Assembly (NCBI RefSeq): GCF_900109755.1
Contig: NZ_FOAR01000017.1
Span: 61,931 to 125,930 of the forward strand
Source of the DNA: Pseudomonas agarici
GTDB taxonomy: Bacteria > Pseudomonadota > Gammaproteobacteria > Pseudomonadales > Pseudomonadaceae
Length of the DNA stretch: 64,000 nucleotides
Reading direction: 5' to 3'
Each line of letters starts with the position of its first letter. The first letter of the stretch is position 1. The notes beneath the pieces were generated by a model that made no database searches, was not told the DNA's origin, and saw nothing but the letters and a program-made list of their open reading frames with translations. The translations under genes were made by a program, and so were the position numbers. Below are positions 1-10,400 of this stretch, one piece after another.

Positions 1-752
1 CTGTCTGCGTAATGGTCGGCGACCCCGGAAATCCGGCAGTGCACATCGGCGCCGCCGAGGTCTTCGGCGCTCACCACTTCGCCGGTGGCGGCTTTTACCA
101 GAGGCGGGCCAGCGAGGAAGATGGTTGCCTGCCGGCGGACCATAATCGCTTCATCGGCCATCGCCGGCACGTAGGCACCGCCGGCGGTGCAGGAGCCCAT
201 GACCACGGCGATCTGCGGGATGCCCATGGCGCTCATGTTGGCCTGATTGAAGAAAATCCGCCCGAAGTGCTCGCGGTCCGGGAACACCTCGTCCTGGCGC
301 GGCAGGTTGGCGCCGCCGGAGTCCACCAGGTAGATGCACGGCAGGCGGTTTTGCTGGGCGATGGCCTGTGCCCGCAGGTGTTTTTTCACGGTCAATGGGT
401 AGTAGGAGCCGCCTTTGACCGTCGCGTCGTTGGCGACGATCATGCATTCGACCCCTTCGACGCGACCGATGCCGGCAATCAGTCCGGCAGCCGGAACGTC
501 TTCGCCGTAGACCTCATACGCCGCCAACTGGCTGATTTCCAGGAACGGCGAGCCCGGATCGAGCAGGCGGTTGATCCGTTCGCGCGGCAACAGCTTGCCC
601 CGCGAGGTGTGCCGCTCCTGGGCCTTTGGCCCACCGCCTTGCTGGACTTGGACCAGCAGCGAGCGCAGGGCCATGACCTGTTCGAGCATCGCTGCGCGGT
701 TGTCGGCAAACTCCGCCGAGCGCGAGTTGAGTTGCGTGTGCAGAATTGCCAT
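1..752 (-). CDS. liuB: Methylcrotonoyl-CoA carboxylase beta (carboxyltransferase) subunit, 5' part only
   Basis: Carboxyltransferase half of the biotin-dependent enzyme that carboxylates 3-methylcrotonyl-CoA in leucine breakdown (cytoplasm). The minus-strand frame starts MAILHTQLNS and reads open to base 1, so the 3' part lies outside the window. About 250 residues are visible. They carry the crotonase-like acyl-CoA carboxyltransferase hallmarks: a YPLTVKKHLRAQ block, the LVDSGGA turn, FGRIFFNQA, and MGSCTAGGAYVPAM (the oxyanion-hole glycine pair), then an AGPPLVKAATGE segment. The start lies 11 bases after the liuA stop, so the two are co-transcribed; liuC and liuD are expected further left. 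Family and start are clear; only the missing end is uncertain. Confidence 0.93.
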   Translation of the reverse strand, partial: MAILHTQLNSRSAEFADNRAAMLEQVMALRSLLVQVQQGGGPKAQERHTSRGKLLPRERINRLLDPGSPFLEISQLAAYEVYGEDVPAAGLIAGIGRVEGVECMIVANDATVKGGSYYPLTVKKHLRAQAIAQQNRLPCIYLVDSGGANLPRQDEVFPDREHFGRIFFNQANMSAMGIPQIAVVMGSCTAGGAYVPAMADEAIMVRRQATIFLAGPPLVKAATGEVVSAEDLGGADVHCRISGVADHYAD

Positions 753-763
753 GTGTGCGCCCC

Positions 764-1927
764 TCAGCGGGTTTCGTTGAACAATTCGCGACCAATCAGC
801 ATGCGGCGGATCTCGCTGGTGCCAGCGCCGATTTCATACAGCTTGGCGTCGCGCAGCAGGCGTCCGGCGGGGAATTCGTTGACGTAGCCGTTACCGCCGA
901 GGATCTGGATCGCCTCCAGGGTCATCTGGGTCGCCCGTTCGGCGCTGTAGAGAATCACCCCGGCGGCGTCCTTGCGCGTGGTCTCGCCGCGCTCGCAGGC
1001 GCGGGCCACGGCGTACAGATAGGCACGGCTGGCGTTGAGCTGGGTGTACATGTCGGCGATCTTGCCCTGGATCAGTTGGAACTCGCCGATACTCTGGCCG
1101 AACTGCTTGCGGTCGTGGATATAGGGCACCACCAGGTCCATGCAGGCCTGCATGATTCCGGTCGGGCCACCGGAGAGCACCACGCGCTCGTAGTCGAGGC
1201 CGCTCATCAACACCTTGACGCCGCCGTTGAGGGTGCCAAGGATATTTTCTTCCGGCACCTGGACATCATCGAAGAACAGCTCGCCGGTGTTGGAGCCACG
1301 CATGCCGAGTTTGTCGAATTTGTGGCCTCGGCTGAAGCCTTTCCAGTCGCGTTCGACGATAAATGCGGTGATGCCGTGCGCGCCTTTCTCCAGGTCGGTC
1401 TTGGCGTAGATCACGTAGGTGTGGGCGTCGGGGCCGTTGGTGATCCAGGTCTTGCTGCCGTTGAGCACATAGTGATCGCCGCGTTTGTCGGCACGTAACT
1501 TCATCGAGACCACGTCGGAGCCGGCGTTGGGTTCGCTCATGGCCAGGGCGCCGATATGTTCGCCACTGATCAGCTTGGGCAGGTAACGGTTTTTCTGCTG
1601 GTGATTTCCGTTGCGGTTGATCTGGTTGACGCAGAGATTGGAGTGCGCACCGTAGGAGAGGGCCACCGAGGCAGAGCCGCGACTGATTTCTTCCATCGCC
1701 AGCACATGGGCCAGGTAACCGAGGCCGGCGCCGCCATATTCTTCCGGCACAGTGATGCCCAGCAGACCCATGTCGCCGAGCTTGCGCCACATGTCGGCGG
1801 GGAACAGGTTGTCCACGTCGATTTGCGCCGCCCGTGGCGCCAGCTCCCGGGCAACGAAGCCCTGCACCTGGTCGCGGAGCATGTCGAGGGTTTCGCCGAG
1901 GTCGAAGTTCAGGGTCGGATAGCTCAT
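764..1927 (-). CDS. liuA: Isovaleryl-CoA dehydrogenase
   Basis: FAD-dependent oxidation of isovaleryl-CoA to 3-methylcrotonyl-CoA, third step of leucine catabolism, electrons passing to ETF. The 387-residue product has acyl-CoA dehydrogenase order: N-terminal helices, the beta domain with AMSEPNAGSDV and WITNGPDA, then the C-terminal helical domain ending in GAGTSEIRR. The catalytic base is in the LDYERVVL segment (Glu247), the position used by isovaleryl-CoA dehydrogenases; the usual MCAD glutamate before GTSE is Gly here, as expected for this subfamily. The start MSYPTLNFDL at 1927 is chosen over an in-frame upstream ATG because it matches the usual family N-terminus and has AAGGTG in front. 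A LiuR-type palindrome lies 54 bases upstream. Confidence 0.94.
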   Translation of the reverse strand: MSYPTLNFDLGETLDMLRDQVQGFVARELAPRAAQIDVDNLFPADMWRKLGDMGLLGITVPEEYGGAGLGYLAHVLAMEEISRGSASVALSYGAHSNLCVNQINRNGNHQQKNRYLPKLISGEHIGALAMSEPNAGSDVVSMKLRADKRGDHYVLNGSKTWITNGPDAHTYVIYAKTDLEKGAHGITAFIVERDWKGFSRGHKFDKLGMRGSNTGELFFDDVQVPEENILGTLNGGVKVLMSGLDYERVVLSGGPTGIMQACMDLVVPYIHDRKQFGQSIGEFQLIQGKIADMYTQLNASRAYLYAVARACERGETTRKDAAGVILYSAERATQMTLEAIQILGGNGYVNEFPAGRLLRDAKLYEIGAGTSEIRRMLIGRELFNETR

Positions 1928-1981
1928 GGGGCACCTTTTGTTATGGGATGAGCAAGGCAAGGGTATGCGTGATGATTTACC

Positions 1982-1997
1982 TTTACGTTAACGTAAA
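1982..1997. promoter_or_regulatory. LiuR-type operator upstream of liuA
   Basis: A perfect 16-base palindrome, TTTACGTTAACGTAAA, sits 54 bases before the liuA start. MerR-family LiuR regulators bind dyads of this ACGT-N-ACGT kind in front of branched-chain catabolism genes. A related palindrome stands before liuR itself at 25577-25596, which supports the assignment. Binding is inferred from the matching pair and the context. Confidence 0.75.
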
Positions 1998-2063
1998 TAC
2001 GATGAGGCCCGCTGTCAATTGAACATTTTCCATGGGTCTGTTTGGGCCGCTTCAGGGAGAGAC

Positions 2064-2093
2064 CGCGAGAGCCGGGCAAGCCCGGCTCTCGCG
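2064..2093. terminator. Strong hairpin between the NEL gene array and liuA
   Basis: Perfect inverted repeat with 14-base arms (2064-2077 and 2080-2093) and an AA loop, GC-rich. It lies 33 bases past the stop of the giant gene ending at 2126 and ahead of the liuA operator. No T-tract follows on either strand, so it could be a REP-type hairpin or a factor-assisted terminator. Its place suggests it insulates liuA from transcription coming out of the toxin array. Confidence 0.5.
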
Positions 2094-2125
2094 CAAACCG
2101 CGTTGTTCACTACTGTGACGCGAAA

Positions 2126-5100
2126 TCAGCTCGTCAGCCCATGCTCCTGCAACGCTTGTGCGGTCAGGCGCACCATTTCGTCGTTGTGCTCACGTCCGAT
2201 GGCTTCGTAGAGAGCCTGGTATTCAGCGTCGTTCATGGGCCGGGCAAACACCTCCTGCTCGGACTTGCCCAAGGTGCGGGCCGAAGCTTTTATAACGGCT
2301 TGTAGCCGGGCCTTTTCCTCCTCGGACAGATTCCCATTGTTGAACCAGCGCTCCTGTGCCGATTGCAGGTCCAGCAGCGCGTCGCTCTTCGTATCGCGCA
2401 GCACCTCTTTCTCGCTGAGTTCCTGCAAATACTGGATCTCCAAGTATTCCTTCCAGAACGTTTGCTTGACGAGCTGTACAACTCCATCCAACGGCTGCCG
2501 TTCCTGTTCGAGGATGGCCTGGTAAGCGGTCTCTATCTGGGTCGGATCGACCCCGGCAATTCTTCCGTAATGCATCTTGGTGGCCTGCCAAGGCAGTTCC
2601 AGGCGCTCCCCCAGACCGACGCGAAAGGCCAGGTAGATTTCCGCTTCATCGGGATTTCGACCCTTGCTCCGGCGTTCATTGATCACGGCCCGAGCCTGGG
2701 CGTTGACGCGATCCAGGCGCGACTTACCCTTTGCCAGTTGCAGCAGTTTCAACTCGGTCTTGCTGGCGTCCGGCTCGATGTAGGCTTCATGCACCAGCAC
2801 GTCGAGGCCCATGTCGCTGAACGCCACGGTGACTCCATCGGCACAGGCGTCCGATTGTGGGGCATTGGCCTTGGCGAAGAGTTTCTCGCGCAGGGCGGTG
2901 TCTTTGGCGGCGGCGCTGACCATGCGCTGGACCTTGTCCTTGAGCTTGGGGCGCGCAACCTCATCGCCAAAGTCGGCGGACTCCCTGAGATCGCCAATCA
3001 CCCGGAAAAAAGCTTCGGACTGTTCGATCGGCTCCTCGCCGGCCAAGCGCATCCAGGCGTCGCGAAACGCCTCCTGCTCCTGGTTGTCGAGCCCTTCCAC
3101 CCAGGCACTTTCATCTCGTGAGATCGGCTGGCGCGAGCCCTGGGGGCTATGTATCGGCGATTCGTCGTCGCTAAGGCTGGCGTCCGAATCCGAGTCGTTC
3201 GGGATGTCGAGCCCCAGGTCTATCCCCGTTTCCGTGTGGTAGTCCACGGCGTCATCTATAAAGTCCCCTTCGATGGGGTTGTTATAGAGATTGATCGCAC
3301 TGGCAATGCGTTGTCCCTCTTCGCTGGTGTCGAGGGCCGATTCCGGGATAGTGGTCAGGTGGTTGGCGCTCAGGTCCAGACGGGTCAACCCCGGCAGTGC
3401 CTGGTAGCCGGTCGGCCACTGAGTGAGGCCGGTGTTGCGCAGGTCGATATGGGTCAATTCGAGCATCATGCTGAAGTCCGGCGAACGGCCCAAGGCCGGA
3501 TTGTTGCCCAGGTTCAGATCCTGCAGGTGGGTCAGCCCGGAGAGCAGGGTGGTGGTTCCCTCGTTCAGGACGATATGGTTGCCGCTCAGGTTGAGGTGAG
3601 TCAGTTCGGACATCGAGCCCAGTGCCGGTGGGATCTCGGTCAGGGCGCCGCCACTGATATGCAGACGGGTTAGCTGGGGGAAACCCTCCAGAAAACTGTT
3701 CAGTCCCTGGATCATGCTCGGGTGGGACAGACTTAGGACCAATTCGGTGACATGGTTGAAATTGGCCGACAGCGCCGGTAGACGGGAGGTCGTGCCGTAA
3801 AATACGAAGCTGAGCCGGTAGCCTTGCTGGGGTGAGCTTTGAAAGGCTTCCCGGCGCCAGCATTGCTTGATCGATCTGGCAATATAGAACCTGGCGGTTC
3901 TTCCCATGTGGGGTTCGGGCGGTGTATTGATCCAGGTTTCGAGCTCGGTGCACAACGTGTTGTACTCGATTTCCAGTTCTTCGAGGCGGTGTACCGCCGC
4001 GACGTCGTTGAGGCCGCGTATGCCGAGAAACACTTCGACCTGCCGCCAGGAGTGCTCGGGGTAGAGGCGTTGCGCCAGTGTGGTGAAGGCCAGTGAGCGT
4101 GAGCCCGGGGTTCTTTCTCCCGCCTCGGGGCCGGCGGCCGACGAACTGGGGCGACGAGCGGCCAGGCGCATGGGCGGTGTTTCATTGGGCTTGGTGGGGG
4201 GGGCACCAAGGAGTTTTTCCATCTCCTTGCGTGGCGGCAATGGTTGATCAAGCACGGTCTGCTTCAGGCTGGCCGCCTCATGCGGGCTGGAAAAGCCCAG
4301 GGCCTTGCGCTCGGTGTCGGGCAGGGCGTGCAGGACGCTGCTGTACAGATTGTCCGGGCCATGCAGTTCCTGGCCCAGGGCGTCATAGGCCTCGTACTGG
4401 CCGTCATTTTTGACCAGCACCTTGCGAATCGGTGCCTGCTCCGTGCCAAGGCTGTCGAGCAGTGACCCGCTGAAATGAGGCTCGCGTATTTCCAGGCGAA
4501 CCTGGTCCGACCAGCCCGGCAGCTTGCCGATCTGGCTGAGGATCAGCTTGTCGGTATCGGGGTTGTTCGTCGCGTCGAGGTACAGGCCTTCCCGGGTTCG
4601 CGCCAGGCGCAGATTGCGGCTGTAGTAGCGGGCCTCTTCGGCCAGTCGCAGGGGGACGCGTTTAGCGTCGAGCAGGATCCGCCGCTCGGCCGGATTGGCG
4701 TTTCGGGACAATTCATCGGCGATTGGCGTAGACAGATCCGCAAACGCCTGGCGGATCACCGCGACGGCGGGGTCGTTGCTCTGGGTGCGGTAGCTGTAGT
4801 GGGAGTCGAACAGGGCCGTCCGACGGTTCACGGCTTGGGTCGCGAGTTTCTGCCTGAGGGCCACGGTACGGGCATCCAGGCTGATGGGGCCGGCGCCGAA
4901 GTCCTCGCCCAGCAAGTTGCGGATTTCGCTTTCGTCGAGGTTTTCCAGGACCTTTTGCAGCAACTGGTTGGCGTTGAGTCCGGGCCAGCGCAGGTCGATG
5001 CGCTGTAAGGCTTGCGCCTGACCGGCGGGATATTCCTTCAGTGCGGCGCCATGGCGGTCCAGCAGGCGTAACACTTTCGAGGATGGCCAGACCGGCTCGC

Positions 5101-7129
5101 TGGTCAGCAGTTGCAGTTCCATGTGCAGTTCGTCCAATGAACTGTTGGCCGCGCCGCCGCTTTGCAGGCGTTGCACCAGGCGCTTGAGGTCGCGGTCGAG
5201 CTTGAAGCGCGTCACGCTGTCTTCGAGCAGGGCCGGGGGCGGTTCTTGGTCCAGGTGTACTCGGCGCAGGATAGCGTCGTCGACCTCGCTCAGTTGCATG
5301 ATTTTTTTTGCCGACGCCGAGTCCAGACTCGCCGCGTCGGGCCCTAGTCGGGTAAATAGCTGCGGTTGTTGCCACTTCAGGGGCTCTTCGAATTCATGCA
5401 GCCAGGCACCCTTGCCGTTGTATTGGACCAGCGGGGCGTAGGCGTCGGGGTTGCTCGGGTGTTGCAGGCGCAAGCGCCTGGCGGATGCGCCGGGGCTGAG
5501 CTGGTAATGGCGGCCGTTGAGACCCAGGTAGGTTTTATTCTGATGGCGATAGAGTCCCGCAGTATCGGCTTCGAGCAGCGGCGTGTCGGGCAGTTTGTGT
5601 TCATAGGGTGTCAGATCAGGTTTCCACAGTGCCGGCTCGCCTTGGGGGGACTTGATTGGCTTGAGTCCCTCGATAAACGCCGCTCCTTCGACATCCCGCG
5701 CCAGGGCGGACCCCGCCCCTAGCAGTTCGACGTTCAGCAGCACGCCGATAAAACCGAGCACCGCCTGCATTTTCTCCTCATGGCGCCATTCTTCGATGCC
5801 GTTGTAGATCTGCACGATCATTTGCGCTGCGGCCACCGCAAGCATGGCTTCGCCGAGCCCGGGCACCAGGAACAACAGGTTGATGCCCCAGTTCAGCAGC
5901 GAGTGCAGGCGCGCGGTACGGGTCTTCTTATCTTCGTCGTCGGTGGGTACCGCGCTGACGCGAGCATCGTCGAGTTTCTTGACCGTTTGCAAGGCGCAGA
6001 ACTCGTCGATCGGGTTATCGCCCAGCGGGCTTTTCTCCAGGTGCAGGTCGGCTTGCGGGGCCGGCTTGCGCCGCCCATCCACCGGGTCGAGCGGGTTCAG
6101 GCATGCGTCGAGGGCGTGGAAGCATGCCGGTTGAGTGCGCAAGTGAACATAGCGCTTGAAGAACGCCTGGAAGGTTTTATCCCTAAGCCGTTCACGTAGC
6201 TCATCGTGGAATGCGTTGAAGGAGGGGTAGCGCTTGACGGCCTGTTGCGGGTCGCCCGACAGGTAGGCCACGCAGGGCAGCTCGCCAGTGCTGGAAGGGA
6301 CGCTGTGTTCGATCAGCAGCACGCCCTTGAGCAATGCGCCCCAAGCGCCGCTATCGACGTTCGGGAAGTCGAGCAGGGTCAGGGAGTAGCAGTGCGCCGG
6401 GCGATTGTCCCAGTGGGGTTCCTGCGTGGTGTCCAGCAGGCTTTGCAGCATCTGGTAGGCCGATTGATCCACATGGCCTTTGATTAGGGCGATTTGCGCC
6501 TGCACCGCCAGTTCATCGCGTGCCTGTTGCTCGAAGAGCACCTTGTAGACGGGGCTTGAATGACCTCGCTGGGTGGGTAGGAGAAAGTGTTCGACGTGTC
6601 GCTTGTACTGGCCACCGAGGTCGAGTCGGCGGCAGACGGCGGCGAAGTCTGCGGGCGTGATGGGCTTGTTCAGGACCGCGGTACTTTTACGCAGGATGGC
6701 CGAGCCGCTGTCAAAACCGAATCGGCCGGTTTCGCCGCTTTCGAAATTCTGCAGAGCGGCTTGCAGCAGGCTCTGTACGAGGGTGCTCTCCTGGCGTGGG
6801 GTGCCAAGGGTGGCGGCGGCCAGGATATGGACGTGGCGAAGTTGGTCGCGGTGAATGTCCAGGCCCGCGCCGTAGTGCTCGTCCAGGGCCTTGGACAGTA
6901 GCGGGGCGGCAAAGTCCCTGACGCTTTTGAAACCTCGCAGATGGTGCGCCAGGGCGGCTTTGGAGGCTTGGCTGCGCTTGAGTCGTGTGGCGAATACCTG
7001 GCGTCGCTCAAGGGACGCCTGGGTTAGCCAGGATGGCAGTTGCTTGAGGATCAGGCGATGGTTGCGGGTCGATTCTACCAGTGCAACGGGGGTGGCAGGT
7101 GTGGTTTGCTGGGGACTCATAAAGATCAA
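2126..7129 (-). CDS. Giant LRR / NEL-type E3 ubiquitin ligase toxin-like protein, copy 1
   Basis: 1,667 residues with no signal peptide. Visible order: an N-terminal head of the kind annotated in pseudomonads as dermonecrotic-toxin-like (LDEHYGAGLDIH near residue 85); a hydrophobic stretch at about 410-473 (LLFLVPGLGEAML); a long middle region; leucine-rich repeats at about 1145-1265 (LTHLNLSGNHI, LTRLDLSANHL); an acidic Ser/Asp linker (SDSDASLSDDE); and a C-terminal domain from about 1380 that matches the NEL domain of IpaH/SspH effectors. The CxD catalytic motif is intact (SDACADGV, Cys1429), followed by a family-like DEAEIYLAFRVGL segment. NEL enzymes pass ubiquitin to host proteins through a cysteine thioester. 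Substrate and secretion route are not visible. It is the last gene of the minus-strand array. Confidence 0.85.
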   Translation of the reverse strand: MIFMSPQQTTPATPVALVESTRNHRLILKQLPSWLTQASLERRQVFATRLKRSQASKAALAHHLRGFKSVRDFAAPLLSKALDEHYGAGLDIHRDQLRHVHILAAATLGTPRQESTLVQSLLQAALQNFESGETGRFGFDSGSAILRKSTAVLNKPITPADFAAVCRRLDLGGQYKRHVEHFLLPTQRGHSSPVYKVLFEQQARDELAVQAQIALIKGHVDQSAYQMLQSLLDTTQEPHWDNRPAHCYSLTLLDFPNVDSGAWGALLKGVLLIEHSVPSSTGELPCVAYLSGDPQQAVKRYPSFNAFHDELRERLRDKTFQAFFKRYVHLRTQPACFHALDACLNPLDPVDGRRKPAPQADLHLEKSPLGDNPIDEFCALQTVKKLDDARVSAVPTDDEDKKTRTARLHSLLNWGINLLFLVPGLGEAMLAVAAAQMIVQIYNGIEEWRHEEKMQAVLGFIGVLLNVELLGAGSALARDVEGAAFIEGLKPIKSPQGEPALWKPDLTPYEHKLPDTPLLEADTAGLYRHQNKTYLGLNGRHYQLSPGASARRLRLQHPSNPDAYAPLVQYNGKGAWLHEFEEPLKWQQPQLFTRLGPDAASLDSASAKKIMQLSEVDDAILRRVHLDQEPPPALLEDSVTRFKLDRDLKRLVQRLQSGGAANSSLDELHMELQLLTSEPVWPSSKVLRLLDRHGAALKEYPAGQAQALQRIDLRWPGLNANQLLQKVLENLDESEIRNLLGEDFGAGPISLDARTVALRQKLATQAVNRRTALFDSHYSYRTQSNDPAVAVIRQAFADLSTPIADELSRNANPAERRILLDAKRVPLRLAEEARYYSRNLRLARTREGLYLDATNNPDTDKLILSQIGKLPGWSDQVRLEIREPHFSGSLLDSLGTEQAPIRKVLVKNDGQYEAYDALGQELHGPDNLYSSVLHALPDTERKALGFSSPHEAASLKQTVLDQPLPPRKEMEKLLGAPPTKPNETPPMRLAARRPSSSAAGPEAGERTPGSRSLAFTTLAQRLYPEHSWRQVEVFLGIRGLNDVAAVHRLEELEIEYNTLCTELETWINTPPEPHMGRTARFYIARSIKQCWRREAFQSSPQQGYRLSFVFYGTTSRLPALSANFNHVTELVLSLSHPSMIQGLNSFLEGFPQLTRLHISGGALTEIPPALGSMSELTHLNLSGNHIVLNEGTTTLLSGLTHLQDLNLGNNPALGRSPDFSMMLELTHIDLRNTGLTQWPTGYQALPGLTRLDLSANHLTTIPESALDTSEEGQRIASAINLYNNPIEGDFIDDAVDYHTETGIDLGLDIPNDSDSDASLSDDESPIHSPQGSRQPISRDESAWVEGLDNQEQEAFRDAWMRLAGEEPIEQSEAFFRVIGDLRESADFGDEVARPKLKDKVQRMVSAAAKDTALREKLFAKANAPQSDACADGVTVAFSDMGLDVLVHEAYIEPDASKTELKLLQLAKGKSRLDRVNAQARAVINERRSKGRNPDEAEIYLAFRVGLGERLELPWQATKMHYGRIAGVDPTQIETAYQAILEQERQPLDGVVQLVKQTFWKEYLEIQYLQELSEKEVLRDTKSDALLDLQSAQERWFNNGNLSEEEKARLQAVIKASARTLGKSEQEVFARPMNDAEYQALYEAIGREHNDEMVRLTAQALQEHGLTS

Positions 7130-7457
7130 CTTCTTCCGTGAACAGGACTTTCAGCTTATGCCTAATACGCCTGGGTAAAAGTTGAAAAAGTTGAACTTAA
7201 TCAGTTGGTTAATATGAACAATTTGAACCTGTAAAATAGCCCGTTATGGCCCTCTGGCAGGCATCTGGTGCTAACGGGCCCTGAGGTATCGAAGCGTCGG
7301 AGGCCAGAAGTTGGCCCTCCAACTGCGCGCCCTGGAGCGAAAGGCACGCCGGTTGGAGATGATGCGGGGTCACTGCGCGCTGATTTTTAAAACAATCGAT
7401 TATTTCATGGGTGATAAGGGCCAGTGCGTGCGAAGGCGGTTCGCTCGTTGGCAAAGA
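7130..7457. other. Spacer between NEL copies 1 and 2, with conserved upstream block and a doubtful 81-codon ORF
   Basis: The part next to copy 1 (about 7150-7275) is recognisably similar to the spacer before copy 2 (about 12450-12580), including a dyad. The remainder holds a minus-strand reading frame of 81 codons (7209-7454) that runs through the conserved non-coding block and resembles nothing I recognise, so I do not call it a gene. Confidence 0.4.
7179..7198 (-). promoter_or_regulatory. Dyad conserved upstream of NEL copy 1
   Basis: AAGTTGAA, AAAG spacer, TTGAACTT: an imperfect inverted repeat about 50 bases before the copy 1 start. The same element precedes copy 2 at 12482-12503, where one arm pair changes from T/A to C/G with pairing kept. 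This looks like a shared operator or RNA stem; the binding factor is unknown. Confidence 0.4.
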
Positions 7458-10400
7458 TCAACTGCTCAGTCCGTGTTCGCCCAGCGCTTGCTGGGTCAGG
7501 CGCTCCATTTCGTCAGTGGTTTCACGCCCGATAGATTCGTAGAGTGCCAGGTATTCGGCGTCGGTCATGGCTTGTGCGAACACCTGCTGTTCGGATTGGC
7601 CCAGTATGTCGGCCAAGGCCTTCATGGACGTTTGCAGGGCGGTCTTTTCATCCGCCGACAAGTTCCCGTTGTTGAACCAGCGTTCCTGCGCCGCTTGCAG
7701 GTCCAGCAGCGCCGAGCCCTTGTAATTGCGTAGCGCCTCTTTCTCGCTGAGCTCCTGTAGATATTGGATATCCAGGTATTCCTTCCAGAATTCCTGCTTG
7801 ACGATTTGCCCGACCACGTCCATGGGTTGGCGCTCCTGGTCAAGGATGGCTTGGTAAGCTTCATACAATTGCGCCTGGTTGATGCCGGCAATGTCGCCGT
7901 AAAGCATCTTCGAGGCCTGCCAGGGCAGTTCAAGTCGCTCGGCCAGCCCAATACGATAAGCCAGGTAGATTTCCGCCTCATCGGGATGTCTGCCCATGGC
8001 CTTGCGCTTGTTGATCAGTATTCGGGCCTGCGCGTTGACGCGATCCAGGCGCGATTTGCCCCTGGCCAGTCGTAACAGTTTCGCCTCGATCTGCAGGACA
8101 TCCGGCTCGGCATACGCTTCATGCAACAGCACGTCGAAACCCATGTCGCTGAAGGCTACGGCGATGCCGTCGGCGCAGGCATCGGTTTGCGGTGAGTTGG
8201 CCTTGGCGAAGAGTTGTTCACGTACCTTGGTGTCTCTCATCGCGGCGCGCACCATGCGTCGCACTTTGTCGATGAGCGACGTGCGAGCCGTCTCGTCGCC
8301 ATAGTCGGCCGACTCCTCCAGGTCGCCGATCACCCGGAAAAACGCCTCGGATTGAGTGATCGGTTCTTCGCTGGCCAGTTGCAGCCAATCGTTGCGAAAA
8401 TCCTCCTGTTCGCTGCCGTCGAGCCCTGGCAACCAGGGTCGTTCGTCCCGTGACGCGGGGCCTGGCGAGCCCAGCGGGCTATGCGCCGGTTCGTCGTCGC
8501 TGCTCAGGTCGGCATCCGGATCCGAGTCGGACGGCAGGTCCAGGCCGAAGTCGATGTCGGTTAGTGCGTGGTACTCGCTGGCGTCTTCCAGGTAGTCACT
8601 TTCGATGGGGTTGCCATAGAGGTTCAGCGCTCTGGCAATCCGCTGCCCCTCGTCGCTGGTATCGAGAACGGAGTCGGGGATCGTGGTCAAGCGGTTCGAT
8701 CTCAAGTCCAGGCGAGTCAAGGCCGGTAGCCGTTCGTAGCCGGTCGGCCAGGCGGTGAGTCCGGTATTGCCCAAGTCGATACGAATCAGCTCGAGCATTC
8801 GGCTCAGATCCGGGGAGCGCCCCAGGGTGGTATTGCCAGCCAGGGTCAGTTCCCGCAGGTGGGTCAGCCCGGACAGCAGGGTGGCCGTTTCCGGGCTCAG
8901 GACAATGCGGTTGCCGCTCAGGTTGATGTGGGTCAGTCGGGTCATCGAGCCCAGGGCCGGCGGGATTTCGGCCAGGGCGCCACCACTGATGTACAGTCGA
9001 TTCAACTGCGGGAAACGGCTGAGGAACGTGTTGAGGCCCAGAGCGATGTCCGGGTGGGCCAGGCTCATGAGCAATTCGCTCACGTGGCTGAAATCCGCTG
9101 ACAGGTTCGGCAGCCGCATGGTCGGGTCGTACAGCACGAAGTGGAGCTTGTAGCCTTCCTGGGTCGCGCGCTGAAACGGCTCGCGACGCCAGCATGCCTT
9201 GATGGATCTGGCAATGTGGCCTCTGATCTGCACACACTCCGGTGGCCCTGGTGGGGTGTAAACCCATGCCTTGAGTTCCGTGCGCAGGGTGTTGTACTCG
9301 GCCTCCAGTTGTTCAAGGCGCTGCACGGCCGCTCCTTCGTTGAGGCCGCGCAATGCGAGAAAGGCTTCGACTGCTTGCGAGGAGTGGGTGGGATAAAGGG
9401 ATTGCGCCAGTTCGGTGAATCTGGCGGAACGTGTGCCCGGCAATCGTTCTCCCACACCGCGTCCGCTGAGCGGGTAGCCGATACGCCCGTCGGCCAGGCG
9501 CATCGGCGGTACGTAGCCGGGCTTGATGGGCGCCAAACCGAGGATTTTTTCCAGCTCGGCGCGGCTGGGCAATGACAGGGCGAGCAATGTCTGTTTCAGT
9601 CGATCCGCCTCATGGGTGCCAGGAAACCCCAGGGCCTTGCGCTCGGCATCGGGCAGGGCGTGCAGGACACAGCTGTACAGATCGTCCGGGCCGTGCAGTT
9701 CTTGGCCGAGGGCATCGTAGGCTTCGTACAGCTCGCCGTTCCTGACCAGTACCTTGCGAATCGGTGCCTGCAGTGCGCCGAGGCTGTCGAGCAACGCGCC
9801 GCCGAAGGACGATTCGCGTATCTCCAGGCGAAGCCGGTTCGACCAACCAGGTAGCTTTTCCAGCAGACGCAGGATCAGCCTGTCGCTGTCGCCGTTGTGC
9901 GTGGCATCGAGATAAAGCCCTTCCCAGGCTCGCGCCAGGCGCAGGTTACGACCGTAGTGCCGGGCCTCTTCGGCCACCCGCAACGGTACGCGCCGGGCCT
10001 CGAACAGGCATTTCAGTTCACTCGGATTGGCATGCCTGGCCAGCTCTTCGGCAATCGGCGTCGACAAGGTCGGGAAGTCTCGTTGTATCACGGCCGCCGC
10101 GCGGTCGCGGGACTGGGTTCGGTAGCGATAATGCGAGTCGAACAGTGCCGCCCGGCGGTTGGCCGCCTGTGCCGCGAGCTTGCGCCGCAGGCTCACGGTA
10201 CGGGCATCGAGACTGATGGGGCCGGCACCAAAGTCCTCGCCCAGCAGACCACGGATTTCCGTTTCGTCGAGGTTTTCCAGGACCTTACGCAACAGCTGGT
10301 TGGCGTCGAGCCCTGGCCATCGCAGATCGATGCGTGGCAACGCTTGCGCCTGGCCTGCGGGGTACTCCGTCAGCGCGGCGCCATGGTGGTCCAACAGGCG

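Noticed and set aside
7209..7454. Possible 81-codon gene between NEL copies 1 and 2
   Set aside because: It runs through spacer that is conserved before copy 2 as non-coding sequence and resembles no family.
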